NCBI RefSeq assembly: GCF_033118175.1 | Contig: NC_083694.1 | Span: 40,137,608-40,201,607, forward strand | DNA length: 64,000 bases | Reading direction: 5' to 3' | Source: Dama dama | Taxonomy: Eukaryota > Chordata > Mammalia > Artiodactyla > Cervidae | Shown: positions 48,401 through 58,304 of the stretch, one piece after another | Layout: every line of letters starts with the position of its first letter | How positions within the stretch are numbered: position 1 is the stretch's first letter | The notes under the pieces: generated by a model | Database searches by the model: none | The model's input: the letters and a program-made list of their open reading frames with translations, nothing else | Told to the model about the DNA's origin: nothing | Translations under genes and position numbers: made by a program

Positions 48401-49374
48401 CGCGGTTTTCATTTAACAACAACAAAAACCTCTCATGGGCCATGTTCTCATGTAACAATTAAAAGTTGCATTCAGAAAGGACCTTCACATTTAACCTGAA
48501 ATTCTCTCACAGACTGCCACTACATAAATACATGTGGTATAGCCAGGACAAGGAAGGAAGGAAGGAAGAAGAGGGGTGGGGTGGAGACGGCTAGCTTAAA
48601 CCAGCTAATATTAACTTTAAAAGATAAAACTAGGAGACAAGTTATTTCAGTGACCAAACAAGAATGTACCCATGAATTAGATGTTTATGTTCTCATTAGC
48701 AAAACGGTAACATGGGCTTCTCTAGTGGCTGAGATGGTAAAGAATCTGCCTGCAATGCAGGAGACCCGCGTTCGATCCCTATGTCGGGAAGACTCCTTGG
48801 AGAAGGGAATGGCAACCAATTCCAGTATTCTTGCCTGGAAAATCCAATAGACAGAGGAGCCTGGTGAGCTATAGCCCATGGAGTCATAAAAGAGTTGGAC
48901 ACTATTGAGCAACTAACACTTCAACATGCAAAATGTACTAATGTAAGAAAATGAAAACACAACCAATAAATACTTTTACAGATTCTTGATCAAAACCAAA
49001 ATACTTGAAACAAAACAAGAAACTCATTTATTCTTGTCTCTTGTGTCTTAAACCTTTGTCACATACTTACAAGTTTGTCTAGAAGAGAACTGGGTGTGTC
49101 ACACTTTTTTAGAAAAACCCAAGAGCCATCTCCTATGCCCAGTCTCCCCTGGCTTGCTGAGTCTGAGAGACATGAAGCACTACCCTTTGGCCAGAGTCCT
49201 GAATCCCAGTCAAGGTTAAAGCAGGAGCTTGAGCAGGTGACTTACTGTATGGCTGCGAAATGAGGTGAGGGGGCTGGACAGGAACCACCTGTGTGGCTGG
49301 GCCCAAGGACGCAGGCTCATCGGCAGCCGTGCCTGACTGTTGGAAAGCCAAATCGATCTCTTCATCTGTCAGCC
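20978..49374 (-). CDS. PEX14: PEX14, peroxisomal membrane docking protein, last six exons (partial)
   Basis: Peroxin-14 sits in the peroxisomal membrane and, with PEX13, docks the cargo receptor PEX5 to import matrix proteins. Exons in transcript order are 49246-49374, 31034-31119, 27785-27887, 26516-26613, 23110-23201 and 20978-21425. All have GT-AG borders and phases agree, giving about 318 residues of the roughly 377 known in human. The order is: end of the N-terminal PEX5/PEX19-binding helix domain (GLTDEEIDLAFQQ), Pro-rich linker, hydrophobic membrane segment ALAIIMAGIAFGF with a GxxxG motif, coiled coil, Pro/Ser region and acidic tail. The first exons, with the start codon and most of the PEX5-binding domain, lie beyond the right edge. 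Gene identity is certain. Confidence 0.96.
21426..23109 (-). other. PEX14 intron, no gene seen
   Basis: GC-rich intron without a recognisable repeat or exon. Confidence 0.5.
23110..23201 (-). CDS. PEX14: PEX14 coding exon, coiled-coil end
   Basis: A 92-nt exon, phase 0 in and 2 out. It encodes [20 protein letters not shown] and INSLKGLLLNR, a helical heptad-like stretch that ends the coiled coil. AATCG|GTAGGA is the donor, and the split Arg codon is completed by G of the last exon, giving NRRQF. Confidence 0.95.
24504..24734 (-). mobile_element. Bov-tA/ART2-type SINE with target duplication
   Basis: On the - strand it begins GGGGCTTCCCTGGTGGCTCA, passes the tRNA-like B-box region GGGTTCGATCCCTGG, and ends in the BovB-like tail, with GGTCGCAAGAGTTG and GACTAAACC. 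GCAAGCAG flanks it at 24504-24511 and 24727-24734. The near-consensus sequence suggests a fairly young insertion. Confidence 0.92.
25876..26045 (+). repeat. MIR SINE remnant
   Basis: Has the MIR core: CAGGCACTGTTCC, then CCATTTTACAGACACGGAAA, CTGAGAATCAGAG, GACACAGCAAG and CCTGGGCAGTCTGA. It is an old mammalian tRNA-derived SINE. Confidence 0.8.
26516..26613 (-). CDS. PEX14: PEX14 coding exon, coiled coil (Gln-rich)
   Basis: A 98-nt exon, phase 1 in and 0 out. It encodes VTQLQMTLASVQELLIQQQQ and KVQELAHELATAK, an amphipathic heptad-like helix that is part of the oligomerisation coiled coil. Confidence 0.95.
27290..27690. promoter_or_regulatory. Conserved-looking noncoding block in PEX14 intron
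   Basis: AT-rich with TAATTAATTG (27575-27584), AAATTAAACC and the perfect palindrome ATTTGCAAAT (27642-27651, octamer-like POU site), close to the exon at 27785. Base composition and motif density are typical of vertebrate enhancers. Conservation itself was not tested. Confidence 0.45.
27785..27887 (-). CDS. PEX14: PEX14 coding exon, start of coiled coil
   Basis: A 103-nt exon, phase 0 in and 1 out. It encodes KYLLPLITGGREDRKQLERM and EASLSELSGSVAQT, directly after the membrane segment. Lys/Arg-rich residues next to the helix set its topology. Confidence 0.95.
29893..30060 (+). mobile_element. CHR-type tRNA-Glu SINE (short)
   Basis: Begins GGGAATCCCCTTGGTGTCCA, has the B-box-like GGTTTGATCCCTGGTCGGG, and continues AACTAAGACC. 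It is shorter and more diverged than the copies at 6158 and 61784. Confidence 0.75.
30520..30725 (+). repeat. MIR SINE remnant
   Basis: MIR-like order: GAGCACCTGCAACGTGCTGG, then CCTCTTGAGGTAGATCCTAC, TTTTACAGGTGAGCCC, GTCACACAGCTGCCGAGTGG and GGCAGCCAGGCTCCAG. Confidence 0.75.
31034..31119 (-). CDS. PEX14: PEX14 coding exon, membrane segment
   Basis: An 86-nt exon, phase 1 in and 0 out. It encodes PAGSRWRDYSALAIIMAGIA then FGFHQLYK. The hydrophobic stretch holds AxxxG and GxxxG (G-I-A-F-G) helix-packing motifs, known in PEX14 to support self-association in the membrane. Confidence 0.96.
31120..33103 (-). other. PEX14 intron, 5' donor-distal part without recognised content
   Basis: GC-rich single-copy-looking sequence. 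Many chance open frames on both strands have no splice support or family resemblance. Confidence 0.45.
33104..33315 (+). mobile_element. Bov-tA-type SINE
   Basis: Starts GGGCTTCCCAGGTGGTCAGT, has GGGTTCGATCCCTGGCTCGG, and ends with CATGGGGTCACAAAGAATCG and ATACGACTAAGCA. A decayed direct repeat (GCACATGGTCT and GCATGTGGTCT) flanks it. Confidence 0.9.
33490..34115 (-). mobile_element. Old L1 3'-end fragment, antisense
   Basis: Antisense L1 landmarks: CATAATATTCCATTAAACAA, GATGGACATTTAGATGATTT, GTACACACAG, and later CATTTATCTT. It includes a 23-A run at 33807-33829. Diverged; subfamily not assigned. Confidence 0.65.
34116..36914 (-). other. PEX14 intron, no feature recognised
   Basis: Mixed composition. 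No exon, RNA gene or clear repeat family recognised across this 2.8-kb stretch. Confidence 0.4.
36915..38440 (+). mobile_element. L1 3' end, copy 1 (host of a SINE)
   Basis: L1 ORF2 3'-terminal signature on +: GCTGGGACAACTGGATAT, AACATATATCTGATCAAGGA, GAATAGACACTTCACAAAAG, CTTGCTGATGGGAATGG, ATTCATAATAGCCCTAAA, and a 3'UTR end near AATTATACTTCAA. It is full of stops and frameshifts, and is dead. A CHR-type SINE interrupts it at 37304-37434. Confidence 0.8.
37304..37434 (+). mobile_element. CHR-type SINE nested in L1
   Basis: GGGGACTTCCTTAGCATCAA, GGTTCGAGCCCTGGTCTGAG, AACTAAGATCC, then an A-rich tail. The L1 reads on either side as one element, and a decayed direct repeat (ATTTTAAACTTTT / AAATTAACTTTT) flanks it, so the SINE is younger. 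Confidence 0.8.
38441..39004 (+). mobile_element. L1 3' end, copy 2 (short)
   Basis: Repeats the end of the L1 pattern: AAGCAATCGTACTCCTAG, CGGAAACAGCCTAAACGCCC, TACAACGGAATACTG and a 3' part AAATATACCTCAACAAC. It starts 5'-truncated directly after copy 1. Confidence 0.7.
39005..40320 (+). mobile_element. L1 3' end, copy 3
   Basis: Parallel to copy 1: GCATATATCTGACAAAGAAC, AACCCAATAATAAG, ACAAGCACATAAAAAGATGC, GTACAACCACTTTGAAAAAC, GACCTAGTAATTCCACTCC, TGCTGAGTGAAAGAAACCAG, ending in AAAACATACCTCAC. It is not fused to copy 2, since the sequence backs up to an earlier L1 position. Confidence 0.75.
40321..40526 (-). mobile_element. Bov-tA-type SINE
   Basis: On - it begins GGGGCTTCCCAGGTGGTGCT and ends GTGACTGAAGCAACTTAGCA-like (+: TGCTAAGTTGCTTCAG). 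The B-box region GACCCGGGGGTCAAATCC is partly decayed. It abuts the end of L1 copy 3. Confidence 0.88.
40588..42844 (-). mobile_element. BovB LINE (RTE clade), 5'-truncated, 2.25 kb
   Basis: Reads on - from the endonuclease-RT spacer region into the 3' end. The C-terminal part of the reverse transcriptase frame is open for about 209 codons (MAESKEELKS..., ending RTRWLDGITD). The catalytic YADD region is changed to YANN (near 41345-41356 on +) and the frame is broken upstream (stops, frameshifts), so it is inactive. Its 3' end is shared with the SINE tails nearby, which borrow BovB machinery. The 5' end stops at about 42844, as is usual for target-primed LINE copies. Confidence 0.93.
43225..43595 (+). 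repeat. Old interspersed repeat, family not assigned
   Basis: Has the order GGACTACATTTCTCAGAC, CCAGCCAATGGGGACCAG, GACTTCCAGGAAGTGTCC, CTGAGGACCACAGAGCC, then ACCAAATTTGTTCATTGCAG. This resembles a common mammalian repeat that begins with GACTACATTTCCCAG. I cannot name the family with confidence. Confidence 0.5.
43715..43860 (+). repeat. L2/MIR-like remnant
   Basis: GTTTACTCAGCACCCACAAG, GGCACCACACTGAGC, and CCCTTGAAGAGCTGC follow the order of the L2/MIR-type 'attgagcacctactatgtgcc ... catggagctt' repeats. Diverged. Confidence 0.4.
45940..46126 (-). mobile_element. Bov-tA-type SINE
   Basis: + strand landmarks: TTTAGTCCCTCAGTCGTGTC, GACTCTTTGCGACCCCAGAT, TTTCCCAGGCAAGAATAATG, GATTCTTTACCACTGAGCCA. 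It has a small internal deletion near GACCCCAGATGCC compared with other copies. Confidence 0.9.
46690..47060. promoter_or_regulatory. AT-rich, conserved-looking noncoding block
   Basis: Contains TTGTAATTAAGG, CCAATTAATCATTT, ATTTAAATATTT, AACTAATCGCATG and GTAATAAATTACC with no recognisable repeat family. Motif density suggests a homeodomain-rich enhancer within the PEX14 intron. Untested. Confidence 0.4.
48712..48922 (+). mobile_element. Bov-tA-type SINE
   Basis: Starts GGGCTTCTCTAGTGGCTGAG, has GCGTTCGATCCCTATGTCGG, and ends AGAGTTGGACACTATTGAGC. The decayed direct repeat GCAAAACG/GCAAAATG flanks it. Confidence 0.92.
49246..49374 (-). CDS. PEX14: PEX14 coding exon, end of PEX5-binding domain and Pro linker
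   Basis: A 129-nt exon, phase 1 in (two bases complete Gly) and 1 out. It encodes LTDEEIDLAFQQSGTAADEP and ASLGPATQVVPVQPPHLISQ then PY plus one base. The LTDEEIDLAF helix is the last helix of the N-terminal receptor-binding domain. It is the most upstream PEX14 exon in the window; I looked for the preceding exon (ending in RRAFLKKK) further right and did not find it. Confidence 0.96.
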
Positions 49375-49429
49375 CTGGGGGAGAAGAGGACATAATTGCA
49401 GGTGAGTGCCTTTTGCCACTGTCCATGGC

Positions 49430-49960
49430 TGCAAGAAAATCTTCATTTGAGAAAAGACCTTGGAGTCACAGGACGCCTAGCATCCTGCTAAGTTGCTTCC
49501 CCGATTTCGGATTCTCCGGAACCTCTCTCGGCTGCAATTTAACCTTAAGCGACAGAATATTAGCCTCAACACTGCTTCCAAATGTGGCTCATTCAATTTC
49601 CTTAATTTATCCTTGAGTTTATTGCTGCTTTTGAAGTCGCTCCGTACTGCAATTCTCCATTCTTCCCCCGAAATCAGATACCATCAACTGCAAATGTGGC
49701 TCATTTTAATCTGTAATGGTGTTAAAAAAAGAGGGGAAAAAACTAACAATAATGCATGAAAACAGACAGGGAAACAAAAAACTAATTATTGGGTGAGACG
49801 ACTAATTAGTCTAGATCGTTTCTGAAGACGGGAATAATTTGCTTTATTTTATGACAAATGCAGAAATAAAAAGAAAAATCAGGACTGACTGTGATTAGTA
49901 TGAATGGGATATAGAATGTAAAGAAGAAAATAAAACAAGAAAACAGATCAAAACAAGGCC
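49430..49960. promoter_or_regulatory. Conserved-looking block with a repeated 15-mer
   Basis: CAAATGTGGCTCATT occurs at 49579-49593 and again at 49691-49705, 112 bp apart. The area is AT-rich (TTAATTTATCC, AACTAATTATTGGG, CTAATTAGTC) and not an obvious repeat. It lies just upstream, in PEX14 sense, of the exon at 49246. Confidence 0.45.
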
Positions 49961-51023
49961 AGGCCCAAACTTTCAGATGATTATTACTCTAGCCTATCAC
50001 AAGCTGCCTATATCGCCTTTGGCTAGTTTTTCTTTTTCCTTTAAAAAAAAAAAAAAATCCTCCCAACACTCTAAACCACAGTGCACTTGGGACATGAAAT
50101 AGCAGGGCGCCATCTGCAGTGGCTATGACACGTGGAGAGGATTTGCCCATGGAAGAATAAAAGGCAAGTGAAAAACCCATGAAGACCACACGTCCAGTGG
50201 GCGCACAGCTGGGATATTTCAACAGGTCGGAGGCAGATGGGGGATGCTGGCTCTCGGGGAAGAAACGAGGGCCCCAACCTATTGATCGAGAGCTTCAGGA
50301 TTGTCAAGAGTGACACACAGGTGTGAGATCGTTCCACAGGGCAGTCAGGGAAGCGATCCTGCACACAGAAGTACTCCAGGCACTGAGAGTAGGAGAAGCA
50401 GGTGGGAGGCCACCGCTAGTCTGCAAAGCACTCTGGCTGTTCTGGGAATGCCGGCATCCAGCCCAGCCACCACACAGAGCTTTTAAACTCGAGCCGAGAG
50501 TGCGTCCACATCTGCTCAGCAGCTCCCCATTAGAGGCCCTCAGCATGGTCTATCTGCCCCTGGGGGTAGATGAAATACAAGGAGGTTCTAAGGATCAGCA
50601 TCTTCCAAAGCGTGGGGCCCTGCGCTCTGTGCCAAGGGGCTAATAGCCAGAGCATATTAATGCTCAAGTGCTGCCCAAGCTCAGTGCTGCCCTGCACCAT
50701 GCTGGCAAGCGAGCTGGCTGCAGCTGCCCCTCAAACTCCTCACACCTCACCATAAGTGGTCAAGGGAGAATACCTGGATGACTCTAAATGGCCCTGGGCC
50801 ATCTCTTCTCTCTGCACTGAGCACTTGAGGTTCCTCCCCATTTAACACTGCATCTCCTGTCCTCTTCACCCCGGCACGCCAGCCAGTACGGGCCAGGTCA
50901 CTCCTCCATGGCGTCCCAAGGCTGCTGGGTCCCCCAAGTAAGTGCAGCATCCTCTCAATAGGCTGACATCAGGGGCAGAAGAGAGGCTGGCAGGGGGCAA
51001 AGGAACCATTCACTGGCGCTTAT

Positions 51024-51247
51024 TATTGTTGTTCAGTCACTCAGTCGTGTCTGACTCTTTGCAACCCCATGGACTGCATATAGCCTGCCAGGCTCCGTGG
51101 TCTCCTCTGCCCATGGAATTTTCCAGGCAAGAATGCTGGAGTGGGTTGCCATTCCCTTCTTCAGGGGCTCTTCCGGACCTAGGGATCAAACCCGGGTCTC
51201 CTGCATTAAGGACATATTCTTTACTGTCTGAGCCACCAGGGAAGGCC
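51024..51247 (-). mobile_element. Bov-tA-type SINE
   Basis: + strand landmarks: TTGTTGTTCAGTCACTCAGT, GTGTCTGACTCTTTGCAACC, CTGGAGTGGGTTGCCATTCC, ATCAAACCCGGGTCTCCTGC, GAGCCACCAGGGAAGGCC. It has a small expansion at CATATAGCC. Confidence 0.92.
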
Positions 51248-52450
51248 ATGGCACCTTCAAATACAAGAGTTGAATTTGAGTACGTGGGGCCAGGCGGGGG
51301 ACGTTCCTCCTCCCTAAGGCCCCAGCTTATTGAAAAAAGCGTTTTCCTGTGCGGCAGCCTCCCAAGGACAGGGGCAGGACAGACAGACGAGCCGGGCAAA
51401 CACAGGGAACACGCTTCCCCGAGCAAGCGCCTCCCAGGCTCCAGCCCAGGTGCTGACTGCCCGTCTGTCCTTCCAGGTAGGAGGGGAGCCCCATTCCGAG
51501 TTCTAGTAGGAACAGCATGGTTTCACCCCCATCATCAATAGTTTCACCCCCATTATCAGCCACGAGAGGAGACAGGGCGCCTGTGGCATCAGCACGAGTG
51601 GCTGGTCACTGGCTCATGATGGGACTTTATAAACCTGGTGGTTCGTGAGCCCTGTCAGTCGCTGGCTGCAAATGAGGGTAATTCTCCCAAAAGGAGCATT
51701 CGGTTGCATTCTCATTTTCCCTTTTGGCTCTTTCAAATATAAACAAGTACGATAATGTTTAGCACTGGGGAAATATACGGCAAGTTACAGGCTGTGCTGT
51801 GGCACTGGGAGCTGGGGCCGGTTAAAGGGACAGGACTCCCTGCCCGTGGACCTGCCCTCTGGCCTGGAGCTCTGACGAAGCCTATTTTCCTAATAAAACG
51901 TGTTCCCTGCGTTATTGCAGCCAAGCCCACAAGAGCGGCCACGGCTTAAAGGGCATCAGCACTTCCTTCCAAGCTCTTGTTTCACAGAGACCTTATCATG
52001 TGATGCATCACATTTACATTGGCTGGAGTTCTGATATCCCCAGTTCTCTGGAGAAGCAGGCTTTTGATTTAGTTACAGAAAATGAATTATTTTTCTTCTT
52101 CTTTTTTTTTTTTAAAAAGAAGCATTTTGACAATCTCAACGAACAATATAATTTCAGAGCTGGGCCATCATCCGAACCACCGACCTTATTTGACAGATTT
52201 AAAAAACAAAGACAAAAGAACTGAGGTTTAAGGAGGGTGAACACTATGCCTCAAATCCTAGTAGTAAAAGCCTGGTGATAGCAGATGAAACCCCAGACTC
52301 TCCGTCTCCAGCCTCGTGACTTCCCATGACGGCACAGAGTTATAGCACATCAAAAGGCAGACTCCAAAATGATGCCTGAAGCCTTCAATCTTGTTAAAAT
52401 ATAAGGACTGACCTATCTTCCCCCACTCCCCTCACCGGCACCCCATCTAT

Positions 52451-52643
52451 GTTGTTTAGTCACTAAGTTGTGCCCAACTCTTTGAGACCCCAGGGACTGC
52501 AGCATGCCAGGTTCCTCTGGCCTCCACTATCTCCCAGACTTCGCTCAAATTCATGTCCATTGAGTCGGTCATGCCATTCAACCATCTCATCCTCTGCTGC
52601 CCGCTTCTCCTCCTGCTCTCAATCTTTCCCAGCATCAGGGTCA
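52451..52643 (-). mobile_element. BovB 3'-end fragment
   Basis: Antisense BovB tail: GTTGTTTAGTCACTAAGTTG, GTCATGCCATTCAACCATC, CTCAATCTTTCCCAGCATCA. It is truncated after about 190 bp. Confidence 0.85.
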
Positions 52644-54769
52644 GGTAACAGCCAATGAATGCGGCTATACCAAAATGACAGGGGAACTTAACGCCTGGAT
52701 CTTACTTGCAAATGTCACCTGGACAATTTTTTGAACACCACCAAGTGACAAGGGTAGAACGACCTCATCTCCTCATATTCTAATCAAATAAATCCAAGGC
52801 CTCTCACAGGCTGGTGCCTACGCTTCCCTTAGTGCCTCTCCTCTGGAGTGTCTGCCAGCTTAGGGAAGACTGACTCTACAGAACTCAAGTGATTCATCAG
52901 GGACTCAGAGAGCTGGAGGTGAGGTGGAGTGTTACTCCTCTCTGAACGCAGCACTTACCTACCCTGTCACCAGCTCCTGGTGCTGAAAGGATCATGCCCT
53001 TACAGACGGATGGGGCATTGCCCAGGGGCCACACAGAAGACATCCGGGATTCCACCGACCCCCACTGAGACAAACAGTGGAGAGATTAGATAGAGACCGT
53101 GCAGAATCCAAAAGGTTAAAAGGAATAATAAAGGAAACTGCCAATTGTAAGTGAATTATATTTGGCTCTGAAAGCTGAGGCACAGGCTATATTATAAAAG
53201 GCATCTCTTTGCGTTGTTTACCATCACCCTGACTAATGCAGACCTTTTTTTTTTTGTTTTAAATAATCTCATGCAAATTAGACACACACACACTTCCTTC
53301 CAGTTGATTGCTATCTGCAAGGAGTAATCTAACTGCAGAGGGACTGAGCAAGGGCTGAGCAGAGCAGACAGGAGAAAAGGGTGTCGTCGTCCTTTGGCAG
53401 GCAGACCTCCTCCCCCGTCACCCCACCTCAAGTCATCCTTTAGCTGCTGCCTTTGGAAAAATTCACCAATTTTAAGAAAGCCTAACATTTCCTTTCAGCT
53501 GGGGTGTCAATGACATGACCTAATATTGTTAGCCTTTTGCATTTTGATGCTCTCTCAGGGTCTTCACCTCTGCTACCTAGCAATTTGAGGAGCTACCAGC
53601 TCCTCCCCCAGTCTGTGACATGACAATTAAACTCTGTTATTGACGGAGAGCAAAACTAAGAAAGTCCTGCTCAGTTATCCCATCCCCTCGCTAGCTTTAC
53701 TTATGAGGAGCAGAAAGGGACACGAGGGTGAGCAGGCAGAGTGGGATGCCCGCCTCTTGTCATTTCACCTTTAAGACCCCAGCTGCCTGATCTGCAAAAC
53801 TGCGCTGAATTCAGAGGGAGCCTCTCTCAGATGAAGAGAAGGAGGGAGGGAGGACTTCTAGTCCTCTTGGGTTCGGTTCTCTGGAATCTACCTCCCGGAA
53901 CGGTTCCCTTCCCCTGGAGAAGCCCCCGTGTAGACGCTGCGCAGGGACTTCTCTTCCAACACTTTCTGCAGGGTGGGATTCTTTTAAAAGGACAGAACAA
54001 ACAAGCTACATTCTGCTGATTAATAAAGCTGCAGCAACTGAAGTCAATGGCCTCAAGGCTGCCACACCTGCTTATTTTTATCCCTTAGAAGATAAACAAA
54101 ATTGTTTAAAGGTTTCTATTAAAATGCAAACAAAACCAAACCAGACTTTGTCAGAATAAGGATCTGCTGGGCACTGCCTGGCTCCGTGCAGGGGAAGCAG
54201 AGAGACAAGAGGACAGCAGACAGCACTGTTCTCTGTATCCTCAGGTCAAACAACCACCGGGACAGCAGGGGTAGGGAATAGCTGGGAAATAAGCAAGGTG
54301 ATGAACGCCCAACAGCACCGTTCGGCCCAGCTCGAGTTTTATAATAAAAATGTGGAGTCTGACGGGGATCAGGGAACAGGGCCAGGGGTCCAATGGCCAC
54401 GGGCAGCAGTTATGGGCTGGCCACTCGGCTGTCTCCCTCCCTCATCTCAGTCGTCTATTTACAGGACTTGGGAAATTCATCTGGGATGTGGGGGAACTGA
54501 GCAGGGTCACCTCTCTCGGAACACAACTAGTTATCTACCCAGGCACATCTGGGAGGAGATGAGGCAAAGAAGACAGCTGGCTAAAAATACTCCCCAAATT
54601 AAAAGAAAAATCAACTCTCTCAGAAAAGGTTAGGGGAGGAGACAGGGGAAAAAAGTATTTTTTTTTTTTTTTTAATTTTATTAACATTTTGTTGGAATGG
54701 TGGAGTACAATAAGGACTCTCAGAGCCTCTAAAAGTCGTTGGATGACCTGTAGACCCCTATTTCCCAGT

Positions 54770-55340
54770 GCCTTGTATAAAATTGAATTTTTTAAACATA
54801 AATTACACGTAATGACGACACTGTAAAAACTAACAGTAATGGAAAGCTGTGCTGTATTTCATTAGCCTGTATTATTCCGTGCCACCTGATCCAGCCGGGC
54901 CTTGTTTATGAGTTAGTGTGTTAGCAGATGCCGATGGAAGCATTTGCTTCGACCTTGCTCTTCTCATTGGGGCATGAAATTACGACGGCAGCACCTTGAT
55001 ATTACAGCCATAAATACAGTAAACTGCAAATTTAAGCCAACGGCTCCTATTGTCTCTGAACATAAAGCTGATCGGTATTTATTTAAAAGGAGAACAAAAA
55101 AAATATTATATATCACCTTGTTTATGGGGCCTCCCCCACCCACTTTCTTATCCCCTCCCCCCAGCCCCCCAACCTAATTCACTTCGTTAAAATATTAAGC
55201 AAATAAGCCAAATGCTTTCTCCTCCGCTGATTAACACTTCCCAAGCAGCAAAAAAACAGTTTCTGAGAAAACTAGTTTCAAACAGCATTACTCTGAATGC
55301 AAAGAGTTTTTATAAAAATTGATCTGATGGTGGGGCCAGT
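54770..55340. promoter_or_regulatory. Conserved-looking noncoding block in upstream PEX14 intron
   Basis: Shows TTTCATTAGCCTG, CATTTGCTTCGACC, CATGAAATTACGACGG, GATATTACAGCCATAAATAC and CTTGTTTATGGGG. The mix of AT-rich core, CpG-containing words and no repeat resemblance is typical of deeply conserved enhancers. Conservation not tested. Confidence 0.45.
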
Positions 55341-56399
55341 CTCCACTATTTTCATATTGATATGTAAATTCAAGAACAAGACACGACACTGTCATCTCTC
55401 CTTAAATAAGCAAAGTTTAAACAACAGGAGGAAAAGTTGCTGAGGATGCCCTGAAATTGAATGTCCTCAGTATCCTTCTAAAAATCGTTAGGCAGAAATG
55501 CTATTTCAAAAAGCAGCAAAACACTGCCTCCTGCCACCTATGGAAAGAAAGAAAGATATCTAAGCAAGAATATAACTCTCATCTCAACACAGAGAGCCAG
55601 GGACCTCTCATTAAAACTCGCACCAATCCCCTCCTTTATCCCAGTGAACCATAAAGACAATATATCCTTTAAATACATTAAATGTTCAAGAAAAATAAAC
55701 ACAAAGACAAAAGGACACTGGATATCACCCAGCCACGTCTCCGGGCATAAATCACTGAGTAAAAAGCCAGTGCACAAGGTACTGCGCCGCGAGCTCAGAG
55801 ACTGAGGAGCCCGCCAGGCTTGGTCCACCGTCAGTCTAAGCAGAGAAGGCAGCTCTGCTTTCTTAATGTCCGTGAGAGAGGCTCTTTGTGCCGCTTAGAG
55901 AGTCAAACGGAAAATATAAAAACTCAGCCAAGTTCAGAGGCATCAAAGGACTAGTGGTGGAAACAGCAGAACCCCAGAAGGCAAGCTCCACAACCACTGC
56001 CAGTGAATCAGGCAGAAGGGTCATTTTAGCAGTGGAACTAAATGCAAGTTCTGGGGAGCAGTTTTATTCCAGATCAGACAGGGTGGGGTCATAGGAGCCA
56101 GAGCCCAGCACCATTGATGGCATGGCCAAATCAACCAAAATCAAAAGTTTCTGCACATTTACTTCTGTTACATTACTCTACAAGGTGGACGGACTCCCTT
56201 GGAGCCCTAAATTATTTCAGCCACACCAGTCGCTGAGCTTAAGCTCCTTCCGCATAAGGAGGAAACTTCCCTATAAAATTTATTGAGCTTCTCTGGGGAG
56301 TAGTATAACTGGTGAACAAGACAGACGTGAGCTGCCCCTCTGTGTAACACAAATTGAGATCTCTCATATGAAAGACTGGGAGGGTTTCCAATCAGCATC

Positions 56400-58280
56400 C
56401 ATGATGTCTATTTTTAGATCCAGCGTCTAAAGGCTTTGCCTTTTTTTCCTCTTAATCCCTCTCTGCTAAATTAAAAACAAAAACAGAGGAGTTGCTTCTC
56501 ATATATGATCATCAATTCCAAAGCCCGACAAACACGGCTGCTGGCTGTGCCGGACAGCGGTGTCTAACCCTGCAGGTTCCTGGCAACAGGCTGGGAAGCC
56601 AGCCCTTCCCACTGTGCATCGAACAAGTCCTGGGGAGGAACTACGTCTGAGGACTGAGGAGTAGGAATATCAGGGATCACTGTTACTTGAACGCCGAAGG
56701 CCAGGGAAGCCAGATGTATGTTTGTGCATAGATAGGAAAGCCAAGTTAATAAACACCTTTAACCATACTTGACTCTTACTCCCTTTAAAAGAGGCAGTGA
56801 AGTTTGTTTAAAGAAAAAGAAAACTTCACCTTTGACGACCAAAGTAATTCAGATCTGGAAGAAAAGCTGAAGTTCATCTAACCTGTTCTTTTCCTTTTCC
56901 TTTCCTTCTGTTTTACAGCTGGAGAGAATAGATCAGGGAGAGGGAGCACTGACCGACAGCCATGATGAGACCCAGGGCAAAACCAGACGCCCAACACAGT
57001 GCTCTTCCTACCGCCCTGGAGGGATGGAGCAAGTGCGGCCTGACCTGCCTGCTCCCCAGCCTGCTACCTGACACAGTGCATTTTTAAATACGCAAACTCT
57101 TAGAACAAACAGTCTCAAAGATGAGGAAAACAAAAAGGATAAATGGAACATAGGGAAAACTAGATGAAGGGTGCATGGAACCTCTATGTTTAAAAAAAAA
57201 AAGAATATAAGTATGCACACACACAAACACATCTGTTTAGTCATGTGTATAAGCATAAAATAAAGATAGATGAGAAACAGGTAATGTTGGTCCCAGGTGG
57301 AGAGGAGACTAGCTGGGGACATAGACTGAAGGCAGCCTTTTCACTGTATATCCTTATGAACTGTGTTCCATGTGAACATATTTCTGACTCAAGAGAATAA
57401 ATTAATTGTTAAGAACAAAGAAAATATTTGGAGGGAAAAAGGAAACTTAATTGTTAACAAAATCACTTGGAATGATTATCCCCATTTTCTGGAAGAGAAA
57501 AGCCAAGGAAGAAGGTGCAGAGATATGCCCAGAAGCTCTGATTAGAATGACATTCACAGCATCTAATTTCTTGCTTAACCCATTGTGGCTGTAATGCCAG
57601 CAATCAAGTACAAGGTGGCTTTCTTTTTTTTTAATCGTATTTTTCGAAAGGCAGGCATCTGTTCTATTTTGACACATCCTGGCTGCCCAAATGTTTCTTT
57701 CAGCTCTAAATATTTGCTTCACCAATGGAAATGTTTCCATCGCTGCAACAAAACAAACATTTGCTTTGGGATGGGAGGGATAGCCATACGCTGTTTCATA
57801 TGTTACTGGAAACAGCCTGATTTGGGAAACAATTGTACTGTGGGGCACAAACCAAGGTGGAGATTTTTGTTCCTTAAAGAAAACCCTGTCACAAGAGTTC
57901 CAGGTACCAAGGGTACACTCTGTTACTCAGCTGAATGCTACAGAAGTTCCATGTTCATGTGGGGTTTTCTTTTACATCTTGAATCATAAACATATGATCA
58001 GAAAGGTTTGTTATTTGCCATTCAACTTGCTTCCTAGAGTTTTAAATTACCATGCAGCTATCAGATTTTTTTAAGTCCTCATGTTAATCTGATATGAACA
58101 CATTAAAACATGTTATGTTCTAATGGGTCAAAACATTACTTTGTCACCACCTATTTGTGTAGCTCAAATGAATCTGGTATTGGTTGCTACTGTCAACATT
58201 ATTAGTGTAGTTCTACACTACATTATTAGTGCAGTTCATTATTAGTGAAAAATATTAAGTACTCAACCATAAGTGACTTA
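56400..58280 (-). other. PEX14 intron, no feature recognised
   Basis: AT-rich intronic DNA, with only short A- and T-runs. No exon, repeat family or RNA gene recognised. Confidence 0.4.
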
Positions 58281-58304
58281 GCACACACACACACACACAC
58301 ACAC
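58281..58304. repeat. (CA)n microsatellite
   Basis: About 12 CA units after GACTTAG. Likely polymorphic. Confidence 0.85.
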
